Assembly: GCA_965222975.1 (NCBI GenBank)
Contig: CBDCVJ010000044.1
Span: 62,001-126,000, forward strand
Direction: 5' to 3'
Length of the DNA: 64,000 bases
DNA from: UBA6168 sp965222975
GTDB lineage: Bacteria; Bacteroidota; Bacteroidia; Chitinophagales; Saprospiraceae
This document shows, in pieces, positions 43,204-51,158 of this stretch (positions are counted from its first letter, which is position 1; each line of letters opens with the position of its first letter). The position numbers were made by a program, and so were the translations under genes. The notes below the pieces were generated by a model. It was not told where the DNA came from. It saw nothing but the letters and a program-made list of their open reading frames with translations, and did no database searches.

Positions 43204-44427
43204 TTAAAATATAATCACTTTTCTTGCCACCATAGTCCCTTTATTTTCAAAAATCAAAAAATAAACCCCGCCTGGAAGATCCATAATTTCGAGAGAGTGC
43301 TGACCAGTATGTTTTATTTCTTGTTCTACGACAACAGCTCCGTTGAGATTGGTTAGAAAAACTTGACCAGCATTTAATGGTTGACCTCCTATTTCAAAAA
43401 TCAAAGATGCATCAGCTGGGTTTTTTAATATTTTAAGGAACTGCTTTTCATCTATTTCGATTATGGGCACATAATCCAACAACCCTTGTCGTGCCGTATT
43501 GAGGGTGGCCAGCATTCGTGTTTTTTGCCCCAATGTGAACATACCCATGCATTCATCATTGGTATAAAACATAAAGTTCATGAACATATCGGGCATGCTG
43601 CAAGAGACGACTGGGTGGGTTGGACATTCACCGATATAAGTCTCACACGCCTCTGGCGTATCGTCTCACAAAATCGTCCTCACAGCAATCGGTAATACTT
43701 GGCCCCCAAGGGTGTTCCAAATTAAAATAATGCCCGATTTCATGGGTCAGCGTGCGGCCCAAATGATAGGGAGGTTCGACATTGATATTTCCAAATTGGA
43801 TGTAATTCACTTCCACGCCATCTTCTTCCGGTGGCCCTTCTCCGGGAAAAGTAGCAATGCCGCCAATGCCCCCGGCAAATTTAGCCACCCAAATATTTAA
43901 GTAATGTTCCGTGTCCCATGCATCCTGGCCTCCTTGTGATGAATAATGAATGGCCGACGTCCCTCCGATCCCAACGGGGTTATTAGTAAAAGTTCGGGTG
44001 ATGCCAGTCGTCGGATTGCCATTCGGGTCTTTGGTAACAAGGAAAAATTCAAATTCTACATCTGCGATAAGTGGTTGAAATACAGCGGGAATTGAGGGAT
44101 TTCGCTGTTCATTTTCCGGTAGTCCTGATTGAGAATGGCAATCTGGGAGTTGATTTGTTCATCGGGAATATTTTCTTCTTGGTTGTGCCATACCACGTGG
44201 ACAACTATAGGGATCTTCATCACCGAACGCGCTCCAATGCCATTTCTATTTTCATTGATCCATTCAGAAATAAGGGTTTCTTGCTCTGCTTTGGATTCTT
44301 GCCAATTAGGGTTGTTAAGATGTAATTGATGCCGATATTCGGAAGAGGCGCACCTGTTTTGGGCAGTCAGCGAGAAGAGAACAGCTGTAGTGAAGAAAAA
44401 AAATAGGACAGCGGCAATCGGCTTCAT
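43204..44427 (-). pseudogene. Frameshifted M43 family metalloprotease with T9SS sorting domain
   Basis: Three consecutive frames together encode a protease of the pappalysin/cytophagalysin family. Part 1 (44056-44427): signal peptide ending LTAQ and the pro-region with KIPIVVHVVWH. Part 2 (about 43643-44095, reading IPAVFQPLIADVEFEFFL onward): the zinc motif HEIGHYFNLEH and the typical CCEDDFV. Part 3 (43204-43650): DTPEACETYIGECP, the Met-turn MFMNFMFYTNDECM and a T9SS sorting domain ending ARKVIIF. Frame changes lie near 44088 (one base missing) and 43655 (one extra base). Corrected, the protein would be about 407 residues and complete in all active-site motifs. As written it cannot make an active enzyme. 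In the family, such proteases are secreted through T9SS and cut extracellular proteins. Confidence 0.85.
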
Positions 44428-44593
44428 GGAAGGCAGTATTTTGTTGTATTAAAGATTTCACCAAATATCACCACAGTTAGATCGTTTTTCAAAACCATAA
44501 GTATATCAAGGCAGCTTTCTGTCAAAAGATAGCGAAAAGACTTTAGCAGTAAACTTGTTGCTAAATAAGAAATTGTAATCAGTTCCAACCAAA
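44428..44593. other. Gene-free stretch upstream of the M43 gene
   Basis: About 165 nt between the protease start and R12. I see no convincing promoter box or reading frame in it. The remainder of the gap to the cytochrome oxidase gene is occupied by R12 and R5. Confidence 0.4.
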
Positions 44594-44711
44594 TTCCTCC
44601 CCCCAACCCCCTCCAAAGGGGAAGATAAAGCCTGCTAAAATCAAAATTTTGCAAGGTTTCACAAAAAAGAACGAATCTATCTCCCCCTTTGTAGGGGGTT
44701 GGGGGGAGGAA
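44594..44711. repeat. MITE-like element R12 (GGGGGA-type inverted repeat)
   Basis: Inverted ends TTCCTCCCCCCAACCCCC (from 44594) and GGGGGTTGGGGGGAGGAA (to 44711) flank a core beginning ATAAAGCCTGCTAAAATC. Core and ends match R11 (read on its minus strand) and R10. The inner pairing is slightly broken (CTTTGTAGGGG against CTCCAAAGGGG). Confidence 0.75.
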
Positions 44712-44721
44712 TGCCTTTAAA

Positions 44722-44922
44722 GATTTTGGTTCTTTGATGATTATAGTGGAACAATAAAAAAACAGGAAGAGAGGGAGGTGAAAAATAAAAAATTGAAAAT
44801 TTTTTATTTTTCACCTCCCTCTCTATCAGTGTTTTAAGGGAAAGAAAATTTTTTCAAAAATTTTCTTTCCCTTAAAACACTGATATTCTGAATGGCTTCC
44901 ACGGGATTTGTCAAAGAACCAA
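44722..44922. repeat. Double-hairpin element R5 (inverted copy of R4)
   Basis: Read on the minus strand this is almost the same 200 nt as R4 at 21083-21282: the same two ends (TTTGGTTCTTTGA), the same two hairpins in the same order and the same short spacers. One hairpin loop has one T fewer; the other hairpin keeps GAA on the plus strand, i.e. its loop is turned round relative to the rest of the element. It adjoins R12 directly. Confidence 0.8.
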
Positions 44923-44994
44923 GATTTTTATATCGAAACAGGTTTAGTTATCTTAAATAATCCCCTGAGTTGCGCTTGATTCTTCTTTCAGCTC

Positions 44995-45624
44995 TTATTT
45001 GATAAGTGAATTCACAAGCAGGAACAAAACCAAGAATATCCAAAGCGCATCAAGGAAATGCCAATAGATAGATAGCAAACGAAGCTTCAGCCGTTTTTCC
45101 GGGTCGGAGAAATAAACCAGAACTGTGATGGGTTCTTTCATCTGAACGACAGCAGCCCGGTAAAATAGGAACAAAAAAGGCAACCCTACCACTACATGGG
45201 CGAAATGCAGCCCAGACAATAAGTATAGATAATTTGCTCCATTATTGGCGGGGTTTAGGAAAATGTCCTGACTGAACAATTGATTCCACGCAATAACTTG
45301 CATCACTAAGAAAAGCAGTGTCAACCCCATGCTAAAAAGCAGAGCATTTTGGTATGCCTTCGTATCATCGGACAGGTAAGCTCTTTTAGCAGCAACCATC
45401 ATCCAACTGCTGGCCAATAGAATCAATGTATTGCAGGCGAAAAGCCAGGGAATACGGATCGGTTCAACCCCTTGCTCGACCCGGTTGTAAATAAAGGCAA
45501 TGCAAGTGGCAAGGAACAACCCACCAATAGCAAACAACGCCAACATAAGCATGACATTCCATGGATGGAATGCGAAATTGTTATCATATTCGCTATGTAT
45601 TTTAGGCGATTGCTTGGTGTCCAT
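44995..45624 (-). CDS. Cytochrome c oxidase subunit III family protein
   Basis: Subunit III of heme-copper oxidases is an integral membrane protein that stabilises the catalytic subunit. The 209-residue protein has five hydrophobic segments (about 22-45, 58-77, 89-109, 133-157 and 180-205). Family features include LLSGLHFAHVVVGLPFL (about 129-145, with conserved His) and the last helix SIYWHFLDALWIFLVLFLL (about 183-201), where WHFxDxxWIFLF is the classical ending. The start at 45624 (ATG) was chosen; a TTG at 45663 would add 13 residues. Subunits I and II are not in the window, so this is a detached copy; an alternative quinol-oxidase partner cannot be excluded. Confidence 0.9.
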   Translation of the reverse strand: MDTKQSPKIHSEYDNNFAFHPWNVMLMLALFAIGGLFLATCIAFIYNRVEQGVEPIRIPWLFACNTLILLASSWMMVAAKRAYLSDDTKAYQNALLFSMGLTLLFLVMQVIAWNQLFSQDIFLNPANNGANYLYLLSGLHFAHVVVGLPFLFLFYRAAVVQMKEPITVLVYFSDPEKRLKLRLLSIYWHFLDALWIFLVLFLLVNSLIK

Positions 45625-45700
45625 ATCTTTGATTTGAAATAACAGGAAACCTATTTTCAACAAAAACGAAAATACAACAATCCATCCTAAATGCTGTTCA

Positions 45701-45708
45701 TATATTTG
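45701..45708 (+). promoter_or_regulatory. Candidate -7 box upstream of zinc-ribbon gene
   Basis: TATATTTG fits TAnnTTTG, but it lies 135 nt before the start codon and no -33 box is visible. Confidence 0.25.
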
Positions 45709-45804
45709 CCATTATTCCTCCCTCAAGTTTTATTATTTCCATTGAAAATTTAATTTCACATTTAAAAGAAAGGCCAGTCAGGAATAGTTTAAATGAACTT
45801 ACCA

Positions 45805-45838
45805 TCCTAATCACTGGTCACTAATCACTTTTCAACTA
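45805..45838. repeat. CACTAAT word tract before the zinc-ribbon gene
   Basis: Units TAATCACT, GGTCACT and AATCACTT run up to AACTAAACT directly before the ATG at 45843. The last 9 nt equal those before pepD at 14858. Confidence 0.55.
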
Positions 45839-45842
45839 AACT

Positions 45843-46772
45843 ATGGCTGTTTGCAGAAAATGTAAAAACGATCTTCCCGTTGGTGCCAGATTTTGCCCTT
45901 CCTGCTCGTCACCAGTTATCGAGGAGACATTTATTTGCCCAAATTGCGGTGTGGAAAATGAAATGGACGTATTGGCCTGTACTGGTTGTGGGGCTATGTT
46001 TTCTTCAAAAAAACAACCAGAAGAAGGAACGGCAAATAATATTTTTGACAAAACATACCAAAAAGGTTTGGAGCAAGAAGTGGCCGACCGGTTCAGTTTG
46101 GCATTTGAAAAACGCCTAAAAGAAGAACACCACCTTGAATTGCACGGCGCATACATCGACCGTTTTTTCAAAAGCGATTTCCGCACCAGTGCTGACTATC
46201 GCATCCGTCAATTGGCCGAGTTTATACAGGGGATTTCTGGTGAGAAAAAAGAGGTAGAAAAACAAAAATCAGCCATTCTTCACCGGGCGTTCGAGGAATT
46301 AATCGATTATTTCATCGTCCGCTTTTGTGCCGACCTCAACGAGACCAATTATCCGGAGGCAATGTTAAAATATCAAGGTTTGGAAAAGGAAAAAATAGAT
46401 TTGGCACAAATGGTATTTGATTACCTCGATTTTGAAAACGAGGACGAATCCGTTTTTACCAATTTCGTTTCCATGCCTGCCAAAAAACTGAAAAATGCCG
46501 CCGACTCATTCCTTCAACCCAAAAAAGGGGAGTCCCTGTTTTTCATTTGCGACCTCTCCATTCTTAACAGTTGCAAGGACGGCTTCGCCATGACCAATGA
46601 GGCCATCTATTGGAAAATGCCGCTCGAAAACAAGCAGCGGGTTTTTTATAAAAAATTAAAAGAAATAAAAAGGGAGGAGGATTGGGTTTCCATCAACGGC
46701 ATTTTTTTTAATGCTGGAAAATCGTTGAATTTGAAATTAATAAGGTTGTTGAAAAGATTGATGTTGCTTTGA
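45843..46772 (+). CDS. Double zinc-ribbon protein with C-terminal PH-like domain
   Basis: A 309-residue soluble protein. The N-terminal 60 residues hold two zinc ribbons: CRKCKNDLPVGARFCPSCSS (Cys5, Cys8, Cys19, Cys22) and CPNCGVENEMDVLACTGCGA (Cys33, Cys36, Cys47, Cys50). The middle (about 65-210) is helical and highly charged. The last 85 residues (ESLFFICDLSILNSCKDGFAMTN onward) form a strand pattern with GFAMTNEAIYWK as found in bacterial PH-like domains. Zinc ribbons joined to such domains occur in proteins of unknown function, some near phage-shock or membrane-stress genes. Here it stands alone. All eight Cys are present, so both ribbons should bind zinc. Confidence 0.7.
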   Translation: MAVCRKCKNDLPVGARFCPSCSSPVIEETFICPNCGVENEMDVLACTGCGAMFSSKKQPEEGTANNIFDKTYQKGLEQEVADRFSLAFEKRLKEEHHLELHGAYIDRFFKSDFRTSADYRIRQLAEFIQGISGEKKEVEKQKSAILHRAFEELIDYFIVRFCADLNETNYPEAMLKYQGLEKEKIDLAQMVFDYLDFENEDESVFTNFVSMPAKKLKNAADSFLQPKKGESLFFICDLSILNSCKDGFAMTNEAIYWKMPLENKQRVFYKKLKEIKREEDWVSINGIFFNAGKSLNLKLIRLLKRLMLL

Positions 46773-46807
46773 ACCGACCTGTCTACCGCCTACCTAACAA
46801 TAAATTA

Positions 46808-48010
46808 TTACTCTTTTATTTTTTCCAATATGGGATCGATGCCATTTAATAAATGGTCAGAATAATAATCGATATAAATATCTGGTTCTAAAGAGTCTTC
46901 ATTGTTGGAGGAAAATTCAAAATATTTTGTTGAATACCAGACCTTTAAATTGCTATTTGGCAACCTAAAGTTTTTTACCTCACCATAATGGTTTGGTTTT
47001 CCACCAGTAGGTTCCCCAATAAATACAGGATCTATTTTTTCTTTTATTTCCAGTGCATTTAATAATGCAGAAGAAAATGTTTTCCTTCCTATGATGATGT
47101 AAATATTGGATTTGTCCAACCTGTTTTCCGAAACAAGTCTTTGCATTTCTTCGATAAGTGGTTTTGCAATTGCGGAATTGCCACCCCCATTATGTCGTAA
47201 ATCCAAAACCAGTTTTTTAATATCCGGATTGTTGTTAAGCCTGCCAACGATCTGATTGGTAAATGATTGAAAGGAGAGGTCATCCCGTTCCCTGCATGAA
47301 TTGTATTGGATGTAAAGCAAATGGTCATCTGTAAGTTCTTCGAGCCAATAAATTACATCTACATTTTTTAAAAAAAGCGGAACATTGGAATTGGAAATAG
47401 CAACAACATTGTCAGATTGCGCATCAATTTTTATATTCGATCCATTGGCTAAATTGAATTCAATTTCAGAAGTTGAGTTATTAAAATTAAAATAGTTGTA
47501 AAAATCAATTGCTGGTAAATAGGATACAACTTGGTTTTTAAAATTGGATTCATTTTCATACGGAATGACAGTTCTAAAACTATCCAGCACAGTTAGGATC
47601 GGCGTGCCATTTATGCCATTGACTTTTTCGCCTAAAAATGCTTGATGACTGACATCCGCTTCCGTCAGAATAATTCCATCAGACAGCCATTGCACTTTAA
47701 AAGGTAGAAAATTAAGCATACTGCCCAATTCAATCACAGTATGGGAATCACCTATCTTGCTAATAATTTTTGTCAACCCAATAAGGAATTCTTGATCGGA
47801 GAATGAAAGCGCATTGTCCCTGAGTCTTTTTATGTCACTGTCAAATTCATTTTTTGAAATATTGAAAAATAAATCAACGTGCTTGTCCTTTAAATTTTTA
47901 CTAAAAAAATAAATGTCCTCATCCCAGTTGTTTACGAAATGGGGATCGCCCTCTTTTTTGCAACTGAATATTGTAAGAACTAAAACTAAGGGGATAATTA
48001 TTTTTTTCAT
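46808..48010 (-). CDS. S41 family peptidase-like lipoprotein
   Basis: A 400-residue protein with a signal and a lipobox IFSC (Cys17). The C-terminal half resembles the tail-specific protease (S41) core: KLVLDLRHNGGGNSAIAKPLIE (about 246-267), YIIIGRKTFSSALLNALEIK (about 286-305, nucleophile Ser in TFSSA) and FIGEPTGGKPNHYGEVKNF (about 313-331, where a Lys and acidic residue complete the site). A PDZ-like segment is weakly visible near 120-150. The substrate is unknown; S41 proteins degrade secreted or misfolded proteins. It is convergent with the zinc-ribbon gene and divergent from nnr. Confidence 0.83.
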   Translation of the reverse strand: MKKIIIPLVLVLTIFSCKKEGDPHFVNNWDEDIYFFSKNLKDKHVDLFFNISKNEFDSDIKRLRDNALSFSDQEFLIGLTKIISKIGDSHTVIELGSMLNFLPFKVQWLSDGIILTEADVSHQAFLGEKVNGINGTPILTVLDSFRTVIPYENESNFKNQVVSYLPAIDFYNYFNFNNSTSEIEFNLANGSNIKIDAQSDNVVAISNSNVPLFLKNVDVIYWLEELTDDHLLYIQYNSCRERDDLSFQSFTNQIVGRLNNNPDIKKLVLDLRHNGGGNSAIAKPLIEEMQRLVSENRLDKSNIYIIIGRKTFSSALLNALEIKEKIDPVFIGEPTGGKPNHYGEVKNFRLPNSNLKVWYSTKYFEFSSNNEDSLEPDIYIDYYSDHLLNGIDPILEKIKE

Positions 48011-48115
48011 GATGACTTTTGTCCTGGTTACTTTCCGACGGGTTTCGCCTTTGAGTTGGTAAGTTGTGAATCGAACCTACTTTTTTCACTAATATTCCCT
48101 AAGTTTAACCCTTAA

Positions 48116-49636
48116 ATGAAAATCTTCAACGTCCATCAAATACGTGCGCTGGATGCATTTACCATCGAGCATGAACCCATTGCTTCTATTGATTTAATGG
48201 AGCGGGCTTCCTTGGCATTTGTAAAATGGTTCTCCCAAAAATTCACTGATTTAAATAAAAAAATCTACATTTTTTGTGGCCCGGGAAATAATGGCGGCGA
48301 CGGACTGGCCATTGCACGGCTGTTGAGCCAGGATCACTATGAGGTGAAGGCATATTTGCTGGGTATAGGTAATTCGTTGAGCAATGATTTTAAGACCAAT
48401 TTGGATAGGTTGGTGAAAAAGAGGTGCTGCCCATTAGAGCGGTTGGGAAAAGGAGGGGGGATGCCAAATTTAGAGGATAATGCCATTATCATAGATGCCA
48501 TTTTCGGCTCTGGCCTCAGTCGTCCGGTTGAGGGGTATTGGGGGGATTTTATCCAGCACCTGAACGGCCAGCCCTGCATTCGGGTGGCTGTAGATATCCC
48601 CTCGGGCATGTTCGCCAACCAGCCAACCTTAGGTGTATCCATTCATGCCGATTTTAGTTTTTCATTTGAAATGCCCAAGCTCGGTTTCTTTTTTCCAGAA
48701 AATGCCGAACGGGTAGGGGAGTGGTCGAGTGGGAGCATTGGCCTGCACCCTGCTTTTATGGAAGAAGAAAATACCTCCTTTTATTTCACCGATGCCTATG
48801 CCTTGCAGCCCTATTTGCGGAAGCGAAAAAAATTCAGTCACAAAGGTACTTATGGGCATGCCCTACTGGTAGTGGGGGGCTACGGTAAGGTCGGTGCGGC
48901 GGTATTGGCAGGACGTGCAGCGATGCGGGGGGGGGCAGGCCTGCTTACCATTCATTCGCCAAAATGTGCTTATCCGATTTTGCAAACAAGTGTACCGGAA
49001 GCGATGATGGTATCGGATGTACACCAGGAGGCTATTTCTGCAATTAGTAGTGATTTGTCGAAATACCAAGCCATCGGTATCGGCTGCGGCATCGGCACAA
49101 ATCCATTGACTGTCAATGCCTTAGGTGAATTGTTGGACGCCTGCCAGTCACCTGTTGTGCTCGATGCCGATGCCCTGAACCTCATTGCTGCCAACCCTTC
49201 TTTTTTTGATAAAATACCCAGACATTCCATTTTGACTCCGCATCCAAAAGAGTTTGAGCGGCTGTTCGGAAAGACGAACAATGACTTTGAGCGGAACGAA
49301 CTGCAGCGTCAAAAAGCGCAGGAACACAATCTTTACGTTTTGCTCAAAGGCGCTCACACCGCCGTCGCCTGCCCGGACGGCACTTGCCATTTTAATAGTA
49401 CCGGAAACCCAGGGATGGCCACTGGAGGCAGTGGCGATGTGCTGACTGGAATTATTACTGGTTTGTTGGCACAAGGCCGCCCACCTTTTGAAGCTGCTAT
49501 ATTTGGTGTTTATTTGCATGGCCTTGCTGGTGATCTTGCCTCGAAAGTGGTGGGAGAAGAAGCGCTGGTAGCAGGCGATATAATTGATTTTTTGGGAAAA
49601 GCTTTTTTGTCACTAAAAAATCCGGCGGCTAACTAA
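48116..49636 (+). CDS. nnr: Bifunctional NAD(P)H-hydrate epimerase / ADP-dependent dehydratase
   Basis: Nnr repairs damaged NADHX and NADPHX: the N-terminal domain converts R to S epimers and the C-terminal domain dehydrates the S form with ADP. The 506-residue protein has the epimerase motif CGPGNNGGDGLAIARLL (about 54-70) and VDIPSGMF (about 159-166), and the kinase-like dehydratase with GTYGHALLVVGGYGKVGAAVLAG (about 244-266), LDADALNLIAANP (about 350-362), LTPHPKEFERLFG (about 371-383) and GNPGMATGGSGDVLTGIITGLLAQG (about 432-456). Both halves look intact. Single gene, divergent from the S41 gene. Confidence 0.95.
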   Translation: MKIFNVHQIRALDAFTIEHEPIASIDLMERASLAFVKWFSQKFTDLNKKIYIFCGPGNNGGDGLAIARLLSQDHYEVKAYLLGIGNSLSNDFKTNLDRLVKKRCCPLERLGKGGGMPNLEDNAIIIDAIFGSGLSRPVEGYWGDFIQHLNGQPCIRVAVDIPSGMFANQPTLGVSIHADFSFSFEMPKLGFFFPENAERVGEWSSGSIGLHPAFMEEENTSFYFTDAYALQPYLRKRKKFSHKGTYGHALLVVGGYGKVGAAVLAGRAAMRGGAGLLTIHSPKCAYPILQTSVPEAMMVSDVHQEAISAISSDLSKYQAIGIGCGIGTNPLTVNALGELLDACQSPVVLDADALNLIAANPSFFDKIPRHSILTPHPKEFERLFGKTNNDFERNELQRQKAQEHNLYVLLKGAHTAVACPDGTCHFNSTGNPGMATGGSGDVLTGIITGLLAQGRPPFEAAIFGVYLHGLAGDLASKVVGEEALVAGDIIDFLGKAFLSLKNPAAN

Positions 49637-49719
49637 TCACCATTTACTATTCAACAAATTCAACTATGGCACTTTAGAAAAACAACTATTCGTTTTCAGG
49701 CCTGAGAGTGGATTTTTTT

Positions 49720-49850
49720 GAGGCTGTTTCAAAAGACCCATTCGGGCATCAATTTGCTAAATCTCAAAGATTTAGTAAATTTAAAATCAGTGACTTATAG
49801 ATTTACTAAATTTTTAAAATTTAGCAAATCGGAACTTTTGAGACAGCCTC
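49720..49850. repeat. MITE-like element R8 (GAGGCTGTTTCA ends)
   Basis: A 131-bp palindrome of the R7 family: ends GAGGCTGTTTCAAAAGA (49720-49736) and its partner to 49850, inner stem TTTGCTAAATCTCAAAGATT in the left arm. Its right arm has TTTTTAAAATTT in place of the matching bases, so the two arms have begun to diverge. Loop sequence is nearly that of R7. The 292-nt gap to rlmH holds nothing else but a short run of CACCATT-type words at 49639-49662. Confidence 0.75.
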
Positions 49851-49928
49851 TAATAGGGTTCTTCCTTCCCGACCTGAAATACAGCAGTATATTTTTAAAG
49901 TGCCAAAGTAGAACTGACCACTAACTTT

Positions 49929-50402
49929 TTGAAAACAGAATTTTGGTACATTGGAAAAACGGCTTTTCCCTATTTAGAGAAGGGCATTAAAATATACGAG
50001 AAACGCTTGGAGCGTTATCTCCCCTTTCAATCCGTATTAATACCCGATGTAAAAAATGGTAAAAAATTGCCGTCCGAAAAATTAAAGATAAAAGAGGGGG
50101 AATCTGTTTTAAAAAAATTAAATCAAAGTGATTTTTTAATATTGCTCGATGAAAGAGGGAAACAATTATCTTCTGTGCAATTTGCAAAATTCATGGAAAA
50201 TAAATTGCAATTGGGCAACCGTAAATTAATCTTTTTAGTGGGAGGTGCGTATGGTTTTTCCGATGCCATTTACCGACGTGCTGACCAACAGTTATCTTTA
50301 TCAAAAATGACCTTCTCCCACCAAATGATCCGTTTGTTTTTTTTAGAGCAATTGTTCCGGGCCATGAGTATTTTAAAGGGTGAACCTTATCATAATGAAT
50401 AA
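49929..50402 (+). CDS. rlmH: 23S rRNA (pseudouridine1915-N3)-methyltransferase
   Basis: RlmH is a SPOUT methyltransferase that methylates pseudouridine 1915 in helix 69 of 23S rRNA, using the assembled 70S ribosome. The 157-residue protein has FWYIGKTAFPYLEKGIKIYEKRL (about 4-26), LLDERGKQLSS (about 72-82), FLVGGAYGFSD (about 101-111, the trefoil-knot SAM site) and the C-terminal LSKMTFSHQMIRLFFLEQLFRA with GEPYH at the end. Length fits (155-160). The only usable start is a TTG at 49929. A perfect 22-bp hairpin follows the stop, and the rhomboid gene starts just after it. Confidence 0.95.
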   Translation: MKTEFWYIGKTAFPYLEKGIKIYEKRLERYLPFQSVLIPDVKNGKKLPSEKLKIKEGESVLKKLNQSDFLILLDERGKQLSSVQFAKFMENKLQLGNRKLIFLVGGAYGFSDAIYRRADQQLSLSKMTFSHQMIRLFFLEQLFRAMSILKGEPYHNE

Positions 50403-50408
50403 TCAAAA

Positions 50409-50470
50409 GGTTTTGGGGTTTTTGGTTTTTAGTTTGGGGGTCCCAGCCAAAAACCAAAAACCCCAAAACC
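50409..50470. repeat. Perfect hairpin of GGTTTTT words between rlmH and rhomboid gene
   Basis: A perfect 22-bp stem (50409-50430 with 50449-50470) with an 18-nt loop, built from GGTTTTT and GGGTTTT words. The right arm, AAACC-rich, runs to 15 nt before the ATG at 50485. It has no T run on the 3' side, so it is not a classical terminator for rlmH. Confidence 0.6.
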
Positions 50471-50484
50471 CCAAACCTAAATAA

Positions 50485-51114
50485 ATGACAGTTACACTAA
50501 TCCTCACCATAGTCATTGGTATAATTTCCTATCAGGCATTTCAAAACCCTGATACCATGTTTAAATTATTGCATTATCCTTATCAGGAATTGCGGCATAA
50601 AGAATATTACCGATGGTTGACAGGGTGTTTTGTGCATGGCGATTACGTGCATTTATTTATCAATTTATTTGTGTTTTATCAATTTGGGGAAATAGTTGAA
50701 TATCGGTTTGGTAATATTTTTGGGGAAGGAATGGGGCGTATTTACTTTTTATTGTTGTTTATATTATCAGGAGTTTTTGCCAATCTATTGACTTATTTGA
50801 AACAAAAAGACAACCAACAATTTCGGTCGGTCGGCGCATCGGGTGCGGTTTCTGGTATTTTAATGGCCTTTGTCATTTTCGACCCTTGGAGTATTTTACT
50901 ATTGTTTTTTATAATTCCCATGCCGGCTATTTTGGCGGCTGCTTTATATTTAGGATATTCTTCTTATGCAGCAAAAAAGGAGGTGGGTAGCCGCATTGAC
51001 CATGAAGCGCATTTTTGGGGAGCCGTTTTTGGTTTTTGGTTTACAATTGCCATTAAACCTGGATTGTTTTCCAATTTTTTAAATATGCTTTCCAATCCAA
51101 GTTTTTCGTTATAG
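50485..51114 (+). CDS. Rhomboid family intramembrane serine protease
   Basis: Rhomboids cut transmembrane segments of other proteins within the lipid bilayer. The 209-residue protein has six hydrophobic segments. The first catalytic-area helix contains HLFINLF (His56, Asn60; the HxxxN oxyanion motif), the nucleophile Ser119 sits in the GASGAVSG motif (117-124), and the partner His176 lies in HFWGAVFG on the last helix. All key residues are therefore present. No extra cytoplasmic domain is attached. Substrate unknown. It lies between rlmH and a YdcF-family gene, spaced 44 nt from the latter. Confidence 0.93.
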   Translation: MTVTLILTIVIGIISYQAFQNPDTMFKLLHYPYQELRHKEYYRWLTGCFVHGDYVHLFINLFVFYQFGEIVEYRFGNIFGEGMGRIYFLLLFILSGVFANLLTYLKQKDNQQFRSVGASGAVSGILMAFVIFDPWSILLLFFIIPMPAILAAALYLGYSSYAAKKEVGSRIDHEAHFWGAVFGFWFTIAIKPGLFSNFLNMLSNPSFSL

Positions 51115-51158
51115 ATTAATTAAATTAATAACTGTTTAATTTCACCATTCACCGAATA

